Translations under genes and position numbers: made by a program
Notes under the pieces: model-generated
Told to the model about the DNA's origin: nothing
Database searches by the model: none
What the model saw: the letters and a program-made list of their open reading frames with translations, nothing else
Shown: in pieces, positions 9,005-16,994 of the stretch
Layout of the letters: each line of letters opens with the position of its first letter
Numbering within the stretch: the stretch's first letter is position 1
Origin: Flammeovirga pacifica
Lineage (GTDB): Bacteria > Bacteroidota > Bacteroidia > Cytophagales > Flammeovirgaceae
Direction of reading: 5' to 3'
DNA: 64,000 nucleotides
NCBI RefSeq assembly: GCF_000807855.2
Contig: NZ_JRYR02000001.1
Location: forward strand, 2,039,881-2,103,880

Positions 9005-9313
9005 TTATTTTACAACGTTTAAAACTACGCCATCCATTGCTTCAGTCACTTGAAGCTGACAACATAAACGACTGTATTCATTGGCATCATCATCCAATTC
9101 TAACATATCTTGTTCTATTTCTGAGGCTACACCCGTTTTATCTGTATGGGCAGCATCTACTTGTACATGACAAGTAGCGCAAGAACACACACCACCACAG
9201 TCGCCATCAATACCTTTTACATTGTTTTTTACCGCTAATTCCATCACCGATCCAGAGGTTCCTTCTACAGTGATTTCTTGATTATCCTTTGTTACAAAAG
9301 TGATTTTTGCCAT
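9005..9313 (-). CDS. [2Fe-2S] ferredoxin, adrenodoxin/putidaredoxin type
   Basis: This 102-residue ferredoxin carries the cluster ligands C39-x5-C45-x2-C48 (DCGGVCSCATC) and C85 (RLCCQ), the pattern of vertebrate-type P450 ferredoxins. It shuttles single electrons from the FAD reductase to the cytochrome P450. The gene lies 35 bases downstream of the P450 gene on the same strand, so both are likely co-transcribed and end at the hairpin that follows. The protein is acidic (DELDDDANE-like patch LELDDDANEY), as expected for docking on basic partners. Confidence 0.93.
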   Translation of the reverse strand: MAKITFVTKDNQEITVEGTSGSVMELAVKNNVKGIDGDCGGVCSCATCHVQVDAAHTDKTGVASEIEQDMLELDDDANEYSRLCCQLQVTEAMDGVVLNVVK

Positions 9314-9348
9314 TATATTAAAGTTTGTTAGTGTTAATAATAAATTGA

Positions 9349-10536
9349 TTATTTACCATGAATATTCATAGTGATATTATCGAAGCCTACCTTGCGATTA
9401 AACTCTCCCCACTCTTCGATATTTTCTTTGTAATCTTTAATGTCAATTGATGTTACTTTATTAGCTAAAGTAGTCATCAAAATCTTTAAAATTTGACGAG
9501 CATGTGTAGCACCAAGACAATTATGATGACTGAACCCAAAACCTACGTGAGGGTTAATTTTTCTATCTAAAACTACTTCATTAGGCTTTTCAAAAACAGC
9601 TGAATCTCTATTAGCAGAAGCCCAACACATGGAAACTCTTGAATCATTTTTAATAGCATGTTCGCATACTTTCGTGTCTTCCGTCACAACACGTCCCATA
9701 TGTGTTAATGGAGAGAAGTAACGTACTAACTCTTCTACAGCTCTACCAACAATTTCAGGTTCTTGACGTAATCTTTCTAAAGCCTTAGGGTTTTCTGCGA
9801 AATATGACAAAGAATTTGTTACAGCATTAATTACTGTATCTCTACCTCCAGCAAAAGTCAAAATCATCACTCCTTTTACTTCTTCTTTTGTCATCTTCAC
9901 TCCATTCACTTCAGAAGCTAATAATAAAGAATATAAATCATCAGATGGATTTTCAGCTGCACGATCAATTTGTTCATCCAAGTAATCAAATAGAATATTT
10001 GCTTTGTCGGCATCCGTAGATGACTCCTCACTTCTGAATACATGAACACCCCATCCAATCCAAGTCTCCGATTCTTCAAATGGAATATTTAATAAAAGAG
10101 TCAATGCCCTAGATTGTAACTTTAAAGCAAAATCTCCAACTACTTCGATATCATCTTTTTCAACCACTTCATCCACCAAATCTTCTATAATTTTAGTCAA
10201 TTTAGCAGCATACTCTTTTTCTAAAGGTCTTTTAAACCAAGGTTCTATTAGGTTTCTATAATCTTTATGCTCAGGTGGATCAACCTCAAATGGAATCTGA
10301 CGAATATCACGAATATCCACTTCAGATGGCACAACGATTCTACCCGGTGTAGCTCCTGAAATAAATGTTTTCCAATTATGTGCTGTTTTTCTTACATCTT
10401 TTAGACGTAATAGCATAGTCACAGGATCATTTTGATCATCTATATCTCCATATCCTTTTTCAATTCTAGCTTGCTCAAATGGGTCTGGAAACTCACTTGT
10501 TTTTACCTTCTTTTCTGCTTCTGTTTGGTGTTCCAT
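9349..10536 (-). CDS. Cytochrome P450, candidate 6-O-methyl-galactose demethylase
   Basis: This is a soluble bacterial class I cytochrome P450 of 395 residues. The heme-thiolate loop GFGFSHHNCLG places the cysteine at residue 340. The K-helix ExxR is E269-L-V-R272, and the I-helix oxygen-activation motif is AGGRDT (229-234). It forms a three-part system with the ferredoxin and reductase. Known systems of this makeup in marine Bacteroidota (CYP236A type) remove the methyl group from 6-O-methyl-D-galactose, releasing formaldehyde. The alcohol dehydrogenase, esterase and formate-dehydrogenase-like genes next door support that role here. The exact substrate is inferred; a P450 for another methoxy or alkyl substrate remains possible. 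Confidence 0.85.
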   Translation of the reverse strand: MEHQTEAEKKVKTSEFPDPFEQARIEKGYGDIDDQNDPVTMLLRLKDVRKTAHNWKTFISGATPGRIVVPSEVDIRDIRQIPFEVDPPEHKDYRNLIEPWFKRPLEKEYAAKLTKIIEDLVDEVVEKDDIEVVGDFALKLQSRALTLLLNIPFEESETWIGWGVHVFRSEESSTDADKANILFDYLDEQIDRAAENPSDDLYSLLLASEVNGVKMTKEEVKGVMILTFAGGRDTVINAVTNSLSYFAENPKALERLRQEPEIVGRAVEELVRYFSPLTHMGRVVTEDTKVCEHAIKNDSRVSMCWASANRDSAVFEKPNEVVLDRKINPHVGFGFSHHNCLGATHARQILKILMTTLANKVTSIDIKDYKENIEEWGEFNRKVGFDNITMNIHGK

Positions 10537-11077
10537 AGTACTAAGAGTAAATTATGAGAGTAATGCATAGACACAATCATTCCTTATCAAAAAGTGATTA
10601 ATTTAAAAAGTATGAAATTGAGACTATTGTACTACCGTTGGTGTTTTCAGTTCTATCAAATGATGGCAACATACGTTGACATCACAGTGTAAAAAGTGTA
10701 GTATTTACTACTAATACAAAGTAAAGGGGTTTAAAGTCTAGTCTAGTTCTTTATTTTAGTCATTTTGTAATGTATTTTATCATCAATAACAAAAATGAAA
10801 TAAAAACTAAGGCGCAATAGGATATAATTTGATAAAAAATAACTAATAGGTAATAAGTAATAACTTATATAGAAATATAAATTAGGAGTTAGGAGTTAGG
10901 AGTTAGGAGTTAGGAGTTAGGAGTTCCTCTTTTCGAGAATTAATAAATTGGATGACTAAGAATCTTACGACTCATTATTACTTATTAGTTATTACCTATT
11001 ACTTGACAAAGTAACTCATTCATTTAATCAGGTTTAAATAGCATAGTTTCTAATTCCTACCTCCTAATTTCTAGTTC
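10537..11077. other. Intergenic region with period-7 repeats upstream of P450
   Basis: About 540 bases lie between the P450 start and the AraC gene stop. The right part (10839-11090) is a mosaic of heptameric units described separately. The left part (10537-10835) probably holds the P450 promoter, but I could not place a clear TAnnTTTG box. No coding frame is credible. Confidence 0.6.
10839..11003. repeat. Heptamer mosaic with six TTAGGAG copies and inverted flanks
   Basis: The left flank at about 10839-10866 reads as heptamers AATAACT, AATAGGT, AATAAGT, AATAACT. The core at 10882-10923 is six perfect copies of TTAGGAG. The right flank at about 10976-11003 carries AATAGGT, AATAACT, AATAAGT units in the opposite orientation. 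All units are seven bases long and share the pattern (T)A-purine-rich-(Y)T with the 42-copy array at 7225. The flanks can pair, so a large stem-loop is possible. Its place between the P450 and AraC genes may be chance. Confidence 0.8.
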
Positions 11078-11091
11078 CTATATCTTCCTAT
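11046..11091 (-). repeat. Degenerate heptamer repeat overlapping the end of the AraC gene
   Basis: On the minus strand the sequence reads as 7-mers AGGAACT, AGAAATT, AGGAGGT, AGGAATT, AGAAAC, the same family as the TTAGGAG core nearby. The AraC stop codon falls inside it, just as the M23 peptidase stop falls in the large array. Confidence 0.65.
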
Positions 11092-11920
11092 ACATCTTTC
11101 TGAACTCCAATGGTGAGTATACCTTGAACTTTTTAAATTGTTGATAGAAAAAAGGTAGGCTTTCATAGCCACAGGTGTAACCTATTTCTGCTACTTGCAT
11201 ATCCGTTTCAAGTAAAAGGCGACTTACTCTATTAATTCTATATTCGTTGAGGTAGACAAAGAAAGGACGTTGCATATTTTTTGAGAAAAATCTAGAAAAC
11301 GATTGTTCTGTCATATTCAGTTCTTCAGCGATTTCGGATAATTTGATTTTCCTTGAAAAGTTTTTTTCTACAAAATTTTGAACAATGTCAATGCGGTTAT
11401 TGGTGTCTTTTGAAGAATCGTAAGAATAAGACTCCCCTGCTAAAATCTCTTTTACTTTTAACTGATGTAACTCTCCTAATAAAGTGATAAACTTTGCATA
11501 TCGTTCCCAATGATTTGCCTCTATTATGGCTAACATTTTTTCTTTAATATTTATCGAATCTGGGTTTTCAAATAGAATGCCTCTATCTACATTTTGAAAA
11601 ACATATTTGATATCAGAGAAAGAAAATAGAGGATCGATGAGTTCTTTTGGCCACTGAAATACTAATGATTCTACATTATCTTCATCATTAGAATCATCCT
11701 TCCAACAATGAGGAAGATTGGGACCTAGTAATACTAACTCACCTGGATGGTAGTCATTTACATTATTCCCTACATATCTACTTCCATTACTTTTTACAAT
11801 ATATGTTAGCTCATATTCAGGGTGTAAGTGCCATGGAGTTACAAATTGTTTGTCATCATATTTAAAAGCGCGAAGGGTGGATTCATCCTGTGTGATCACC
11901 TTCTCTAGAAAAGCCTTCAT
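11078..11920 (-). CDS. AraC family regulator with cupin sensor domain
   Basis: This 280-residue regulator has an N-terminal cupin-like half (HLHPEYELTYIV, GELVLLGPNLPHCW) that would bind a small ligand such as a sugar. The C-terminal AraC DNA-binding domain (about residues 178-280) contains two helix-turn-helix units: KLSEIAEELNMTEQSFSRFF and VAEIGYTCGYESLPFFYQQF. The second carries the family signature. I start it at the ATG at 11920; two codons further upstream there is only a TTG. It lies between the P450 genes and the divergent dehydrogenase-esterase genes, so it most likely controls one or both sides in response to the methylated sugar or a breakdown product. That link is inference. Confidence 0.88.
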   Translation of the reverse strand: MKAFLEKVITQDESTLRAFKYDDKQFVTPWHLHPEYELTYIVKSNGSRYVGNNVNDYHPGELVLLGPNLPHCWKDDSNDEDNVESLVFQWPKELIDPLFSFSDIKYVFQNVDRGILFENPDSINIKEKMLAIIEANHWERYAKFITLLGELHQLKVKEILAGESYSYDSSKDTNNRIDIVQNFVEKNFSRKIKLSEIAEELNMTEQSFSRFFSKNMQRPFFVYLNEYRINRVSRLLLETDMQVAEIGYTCGYESLPFFYQQFKKFKVYSPLEFRKMYRKI

Positions 11921-12175
11921 AGTCAAAAAAGTTATGTATATATAGTATAGTTAATTCACTTCATTCAATTATTAAGCATAATACATAACTTTTCTGTCAA
12001 AATAAAGAACAACATGGTAAAATAAATACTGTTCATTTGTAAAATGAGTCAACTATTTTTTTCAAAATATTAAGCTCCCAAACTTTTTTATACATGTTTT
12101 GAAAATGATTTTCCACCAAATATCTAGGTGATAAACATGATTAGACACTAACAAAATAACAATATTATTCACGCT

Positions 12176-13291
12176 ATGAGCATAATTTCAAAAGCTGCTA
12201 TTGGTACCGGAAATGGTCATTTTATAATCGATACAATTGAAGTAGGTGAACCTCTTGCTGATGAAGTACTTGTAAAAGTAAAAGCTGCAGGTTTATGTCA
12301 TACAGATCACGATTCTTTGAATTGGGGTAAATCAATCGTATTAGGCCATGAAGGTGCTGGTATCGTAGAAAAAGTAGGAAAAGACGTTACTAATTTTCAA
12401 ACAGGGGATAAAGTAATTCTTAACTGGGCTACTCCTTGTATGAAATGTTTCCAATGTCAGGAAGGGAATCAACACATTTGTGAAACCAACTCTCCTGTTA
12501 CGGCAGGTGGTAATGGCTTCACTCCTGGTCATGCCCATTTAGAAGGTACAAAACTCAATGGGGAGGCTATCGAAAGATCATTTAATATCGGCACTATTTC
12601 AGAATACACTTTAGTGAAAGCATCTGCTTGTGTAAAACTAGATAGTGATATGCCGATGTCTTCAGCTAGTATTATTAGTTGTGGAGTAATGACAGGCTAC
12701 GGATCTGTAGTAAATACTGCTAAACTAGCTGCAGGTACTTCTGCGGTTGTACTTGGTACAGGAGGTGTTGGACTAAATGTTATTCAGGGAGCAAGAATAT
12801 CTGGTGCGGCTAAAATCATAGCTATCGATATTAATCCTGAGCGTTTAGAAATGGCCACTCAATTTGGTGCTACACATTGTATTTTAGCCGAAAAAGACGA
12901 TGTAGGATTAATGAAAGCAGCTGAACTTGTAAAAGAATTAACAGATGGCAGAGGCGCTGATTATGCTTTCGAATGCACTGCAATTCCTGCTTTAGGCGCT
13001 GCGCCTTTGGCAATGATAAGGAATGCAGGTACGGCTGTACAAGTAAGTGGTATTGAGCAAGAAATCACCATTGATATGAATTTATTCGAATGGGATAAAA
13101 TCTATATCAATCCTCTTTATGGTGGAGCTCGTCCCGACATCGATTTCCCTAAATTGGTCAATTTGTACAATAAAGGTGATTTGATGTTGGATCAAATGAT
13201 CACAAGAACATATCCACTTGAACAATTAGGACAAGCATTTGATGATATGCTTGCTGGTAAAAATGCTAAAGGTGTAATCGTATTTGAATAA
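12176..13291 (+). CDS. Zinc-dependent alcohol dehydrogenase, probable formaldehyde-disposal enzyme
   Basis: This is a 371-residue medium-chain dehydrogenase close in layout to class III (S-hydroxymethyl-thiol) enzymes. Catalytic zinc ligands are C41 (GLCHTDH), H58-E59 (GHEGAG) and C169 (IISCGV). Structural zinc ligands are C88, C91, C94 and C102 (CMKCFQCQEGNQHIC). The NAD(H) motif is GTGGVG at 194-199. The expected reaction is oxidation of a thiol-bound hydroxymethyl group made from formaldehyde, or formaldehyde/alcohol turnover directly. It is divergent from the AraC gene and overlaps the following esterase gene by one base (TAATG), so the two are translated from one message. Known P450 demethylation loci carry such a dehydrogenase. 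Confidence 0.88.
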   Translation: MSIISKAAIGTGNGHFIIDTIEVGEPLADEVLVKVKAAGLCHTDHDSLNWGKSIVLGHEGAGIVEKVGKDVTNFQTGDKVILNWATPCMKCFQCQEGNQHICETNSPVTAGGNGFTPGHAHLEGTKLNGEAIERSFNIGTISEYTLVKASACVKLDSDMPMSSASIISCGVMTGYGSVVNTAKLAAGTSAVVLGTGGVGLNVIQGARISGAAKIIAIDINPERLEMATQFGATHCILAEKDDVGLMKAAELVKELTDGRGADYAFECTAIPALGAAPLAMIRNAGTAVQVSGIEQEITIDMNLFEWDKIYINPLYGGARPDIDFPKLVNLYNKGDLMLDQMITRTYPLEQLGQAFDDMLAGKNAKGVIVFE

Positions 13292-14103
13292 TGGCTGAAT
13301 CAAAATTTAGAACAACAGAACTTTCGGATCCTCGTTTCGAAATGGATGGTCTTCGCTTTATTACTGTGAAGACGGACAACTTAAAAGGTAGAGGTGATAT
13401 TTGTGTTTGGGTGCCTGAAGGTGATCATAAAGATCTTCCTATTGTTACCTTATTGCATGGTGTTTACGGAAGTGCCTGGATTTGGGCGATGATGGGCGCT
13501 GCTCATATCAACACAAAACGCTTAATTGAAGAAGGAAAAATTGCTCCATGCGTTTTAGCGATGCCTTCAGATGGTTTATGGGGAGATGGATCTGCCTACA
13601 ATGATCATGATGGGTTTAGTTTTGAAAAATGGATTGCAGAAGATGTTCCACAAGCCGTAAAAGAAAATATACCTCAGGTTTCTGATACCTCAAAAATGTT
13701 CATTTCAGGCCTTTCTATGGGTGGATTTGGTGCATTGAGAATCGGAGCTAAATATGGAAAACAATATGATGGTGTTACTGGTCATAGTTCTATTACAGAG
13801 ATTGAGCAGATGAAAATCTTTGTAGAAGAACCTGTTGATTTTTACCGTCAGGCTGAAAGAGAAAATGAAGATGTATTTACTGCTATCATCAATAATAAAG
13901 AAAACTTACCACCTTTACGTTTTGATTGTGGTGAGACTGATGAACTCATTGAATACAACAGAAAACTTCATGCTGATTTAGAATCGGCTGGCATCTCTCA
14001 TGAATATGAAGAATTTAAAGGTGGACACCAATGGGAATATTGGCAAGAACACCTAGAAGATACACTTGTTTTTTTCAATAGAATAGACGTACCAGTTGAA
14101 TAG
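13291..14103 (+). CDS. S-formylglutathione-hydrolase-like esterase
   Basis: This is a 270-residue alpha/beta hydrolase of the esterase D family. The nucleophile elbow GLSMGGFGAL gives Ser142; likely triad partners are Asp217 (CGETDEL) and His246 (GGHQWEYW). LLHGVYG provides the oxyanion-hole region. In formaldehyde detoxification such enzymes split S-formyl-thiol to formate and free thiol. The start codon overlaps the dehydrogenase stop, a strong sign that both act in one route. Most Bacteroidota are not known for glutathione, so the carrier thiol may differ or the enzyme may have another ester as substrate. A hairpin with a T run follows the gene. Confidence 0.82.
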   Translation: MAESKFRTTELSDPRFEMDGLRFITVKTDNLKGRGDICVWVPEGDHKDLPIVTLLHGVYGSAWIWAMMGAAHINTKRLIEEGKIAPCVLAMPSDGLWGDGSAYNDHDGFSFEKWIAEDVPQAVKENIPQVSDTSKMFISGLSMGGFGALRIGAKYGKQYDGVTGHSSITEIEQMKIFVEEPVDFYRQAERENEDVFTAIINNKENLPPLRFDCGETDELIEYNRKLHADLESAGISHEYEEFKGGHQWEYWQEHLEDTLVFFNRIDVPVE

Positions 14104-14122
14104 GTACATCAATCTTATAATT

Positions 14123-14157
14123 GTAGGGACGTAGCAATGCTTCTTCCCTACTTTTTT
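14123..14157 (+). terminator. Terminator after the dehydrogenase-esterase pair
   Basis: GTAGGGA and TCCCTAC, with inner AGCA/TGCT, form an interrupted stem followed by TTTTTT, 20 bases after the esterase stop. The molybdoenzyme downstream therefore probably has its own promoter in the 130 bases that follow. Confidence 0.7.
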
Positions 14158-14290
14158 GCCTTTACACTCCTACTAAAAGTATTCCTACAATTTAAATAAT
14201 GGGTTGATCAACATGATTTAGAAAACGATAAAGTTCACTAAATTGTTGGTACGATACACCCTATAGTTGGCTATTTCCAACAAGAAATGA

Positions 14291-16594
14291 ATGATTATGA
14301 AATCTACTACTGAAGAACGCAAAATATCTGCAGTTGGTCCTGTAGAATTTACGGATATTATATTAAAAGAACCTCAAGATTATGCTGCCGGATTACCCGC
14401 TGTGAAAATTGCTTTAGGTCATGCAATGAAAGAAATGGGTTTGGCTAAGTCTATAGCCACACTTGCGAAAATGAATCAAAAAGGTGGTTTTGATTGTCCT
14501 GGTTGTGCATGGCCCGATCCTGATTACAGATCTAATTTAGGTGAGTTTTGTGAAAATGGTGTCAAAGCAATTGCAGAAGAAGCCACGAATAAAAGGGTAG
14601 ATATTGACTTCTTTCAAAAATACACTGTAGAAAAAATGTCTCATTGGACCGATTTCCAAATTGGAAAAAGTGGTAGAATTACTCATCCTATGATCTTAAG
14701 GGAAGGGAATACACATTATGAACCAATTAGCTGGGAAGAATCTTTTAAAATAATTGCTCAAGAACTAAAATCTTTGGACCACCCTGACGAAGGAATATTT
14801 TATACTTCCGGAAGATCTAGTAATGAAGCTGCCTTTCTTTATGGCTTATTTATTAGGGCATTTGGTACGAATAATATGCCTGATTGTTCTAATATGTGCC
14901 ATGAATCAAGTGGAGCCGCATTATTTCAAACTTTAGGTATTGGCAAAGGATCAGTTACATTAGAAGATTTTGGAGACACAGAGGTCGTTATGGTTATTGG
15001 ACAAAATCCAGGTACCAATCATCCTAGAATGCTATCTGCACTAGAAAAGTGTAAAGGAAATGGAGGAAAAGTAGTGACCATTAACCCTTTAAGAGAAGCT
15101 GCATTAGTTAGATTTAAAAACCCACAAGAACCCAAAGGTATTGTAGGAGGAGGAACTGCTATTACTGATCATTTTTTACAGGTTAGTATCAATCAAGATG
15201 TTCCTTTACTGAAATTAATCATCAAAAAATTAGCAAAAATAGAAGCTTCTGAAGGCAATGTTTTTGATCATGAATTTATCAAAAAACACACTTCGGGTTA
15301 TGAAGATTTTCTTTCAGATCTTGATCAATATCAAGAAGAGGATTTATTAAAAATGACCGGTGTTGAAGAAAATAAAATTGATGAAGTAGTTCAACTATTG
15401 GCCCAAAAGAAAAGAGTAATAATCTGTTGGGCAATGGGACTTACTCAGCATAAAAATGGTGTAGATAATATCCGTGAATGTGTCAATTTACTTTTACTGA
15501 AAGGAAGTATTGGAAAGAAAGGATCTGGTACTTGTCCTGTAAGAGGACATAGTAATGTTCAAGGTGATAGAACTGTAGGGATCACCCATCATGTGTCTCA
15601 GCGATTAAACGATGCTTTCGAAAAGACTTTCCAATTTAAACCTCCCACAAAAGAAGGCTTAGATGTAGTCAAATGTATAAAAGCTATGCACGATGGAACA
15701 GCCAAAATATTTGTAGCTCTTGGAGGAAATTTTCTTTCTGCAGCCCCTGATACTAATTATACATCTCAAGCCTTACAAAACTGTCAACTTACGGTTTCAA
15801 TTAGTACTAAGCTAAATAGAACTCACTTAATCCCGGGAAAAACATCGCTTATATTACCCACTTTAGGAAGATCTGAAGAGGATAAAAATAGATTTGTTAC
15901 TGTAGAAAACAGTATGGGGAAAGTACATCAATCTCAAGGGAGACTATCACCTAGTTCTGATCATTTGATGAGTGAACCAGAGATTGTAGCTAATATTGGT
16001 AAAGCCTATTTTGGCGAAAACCATACTATCCCCTGGCAAAAATTAGGCGAAGATTACAACTTAATTAGAGAGAAAATAGCCCATGTTTTTACTGGGTTTG
16101 ATAACTATACTGAAAGGGCTAAAAAAGCAGGATTCGATCTACCGAATCATGCAAGAAAAGGTGATTTTTCTAAACTACCTGGTGGTACTGCAAAATTCTC
16201 AATAAATACTCCACCTCATCATAAACTTACAAAGGAGGAGTACATGTTAATGACCATCAGATCACATGATCAATACAATACTACTATTTATGGTTTAGAC
16301 GATAGATACAGAGGTATTTATAATGAAAGACGTATAGTGATGATGAATCATCAAGAAGCTATTGAGAAAGGTTTTAAAACCTTTGATATTGTTGATTTAG
16401 CTAGTAATTACAACGGGATTGAAAGACGTGCAGAGAACTTTTTGATTATACCTTATGATATTCCTAGAGGAAATCTTGCCGCTTATTTCCCTGAGGCCAA
16501 TGTACTTATACCTCATGATCAATACGCAGACATTAGCTATACACCAATAAGTAAATCGGTGAAAGTCACAATTTTGAAAAAAGAAGAACAATAA
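14291..16594 (+). CDS. Formate-dehydrogenase-like molybdopterin oxidoreductase (FdhF/YdeP type)
   Basis: This 767-residue protein matches the single-subunit formate-dehydrogenase-alpha-like family (YdeP type). An N-terminal cysteine motif CPGCAWPD and a downstream cysteine (GEFCENG) may hold an Fe-S cluster. Molybdopterin domain blocks include YTSGRSSNEAAFLYGLFIRA, NMPDCSNMCHESSGAAL with a cysteine at the usual metal-ligand position, VIGQNPGTNHPRML and GSGTCPVRGHSNVQGDR. The C-terminal dinucleotide-binding part includes TIRSHDQYNTTIYG. In this setting it would oxidise formate from the esterase step to CO2. No partner electron subunit or fdhD is adjacent. Activity on formate is inferred; YdeP itself is linked to acid resistance. 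Confidence 0.85.
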   Translation: MIMKSTTEERKISAVGPVEFTDIILKEPQDYAAGLPAVKIALGHAMKEMGLAKSIATLAKMNQKGGFDCPGCAWPDPDYRSNLGEFCENGVKAIAEEATNKRVDIDFFQKYTVEKMSHWTDFQIGKSGRITHPMILREGNTHYEPISWEESFKIIAQELKSLDHPDEGIFYTSGRSSNEAAFLYGLFIRAFGTNNMPDCSNMCHESSGAALFQTLGIGKGSVTLEDFGDTEVVMVIGQNPGTNHPRMLSALEKCKGNGGKVVTINPLREAALVRFKNPQEPKGIVGGGTAITDHFLQVSINQDVPLLKLIIKKLAKIEASEGNVFDHEFIKKHTSGYEDFLSDLDQYQEEDLLKMTGVEENKIDEVVQLLAQKKRVIICWAMGLTQHKNGVDNIRECVNLLLLKGSIGKKGSGTCPVRGHSNVQGDRTVGITHHVSQRLNDAFEKTFQFKPPTKEGLDVVKCIKAMHDGTAKIFVALGGNFLSAAPDTNYTSQALQNCQLTVSISTKLNRTHLIPGKTSLILPTLGRSEEDKNRFVTVENSMGKVHQSQGRLSPSSDHLMSEPEIVANIGKAYFGENHTIPWQKLGEDYNLIREKIAHVFTGFDNYTERAKKAGFDLPNHARKGDFSKLPGGTAKFSINTPPHHKLTKEEYMLMTIRSHDQYNTTIYGLDDRYRGIYNERRIVMMNHQEAIEKGFKTFDIVDLASNYNGIERRAENFLIIPYDIPRGNLAAYFPEANVLIPHDQYADISYTPISKSVKVTILKKEEQ

Positions 16595-16629
16595 ACTATT
16601 TGATAGCAACTACTATTCATATATAAATA

Positions 16630-16675
16630 ATTAGGAGTTAGAAACTTTGAATTAAATTTCTAACTCCTAATATTA
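16630..16675. repeat. Short inverted repeat of the heptamer family
   Basis: TTAGGAGTTAGAAA and TTTCTAACTCCTAA form a 14-bp inverted repeat around a 13-base loop between convergent genes. It uses the same TTAGGAG unit as the array at 10882. It can fold into a hairpin but lacks a long T run, so terminator function is uncertain. Confidence 0.75.
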
Positions 16676-16900
16676 AAATTCTGCCTCTATTTTATCGATA
16701 ATTTCATCTATTTCATCAAATGGAATTTGATGCTTTCCTTGAAGAAAATCAGTTAAATAATACGCTTTATCATCTACTGAGTCTACAACAACATGATAAC
16801 ATCTTCCTTCATTAGTGACGATATCTATTTCTCTATTTAGAAATAAATTAGCCTTCTCCTTTATATCTTTTCCGTAATATCGTTTATTCGTCTTTCTCAT
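16673..16900 (-). CDS. Small hypothetical protein
   Basis: This is a 75-residue soluble protein, basic at the start (MRKTNKRYYGKDI) and acidic at the end (FDEIDEIIDKIEAEF). I do not recognise a family. It has a plausible beta-rich centre (IDIVTNEGRCYHVVVDSVDD), no signal peptide and no membrane segment. The ATG at 16900 is well placed, and the gene is convergent with the molybdoenzyme. Coding is supported by a balanced amino-acid mix and the clean start and stop. It may be a Bacteroidota-specific small protein. Confidence 0.6.
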   Translation of the reverse strand: MRKTNKRYYGKDIKEKANLFLNREIDIVTNEGRCYHVVVDSVDDKAYYLTDFLQGKHQIPFDEIDEIIDKIEAEF

Positions 16901-16994
16901 AACTTGTATTCTGATTACGTAAATTTGATGTCATTTTTTGAGATAATCAAATGTAATCATGTAGTTTATAAAAAATGTGCTAAGAATGGAAGAT

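Noticed and set aside
10839-11003. Ends of an insertion sequence
   Set aside because: There is no transposase or target duplication. The inverted parts are made of short heptamers rather than unique terminal repeats.
7647-16594. Secondary-metabolite gene cluster around the P450
   Set aside because: No synthase, tailoring or export genes are present. The dehydrogenase, esterase and formate-dehydrogenase-like genes fit demethylation better.
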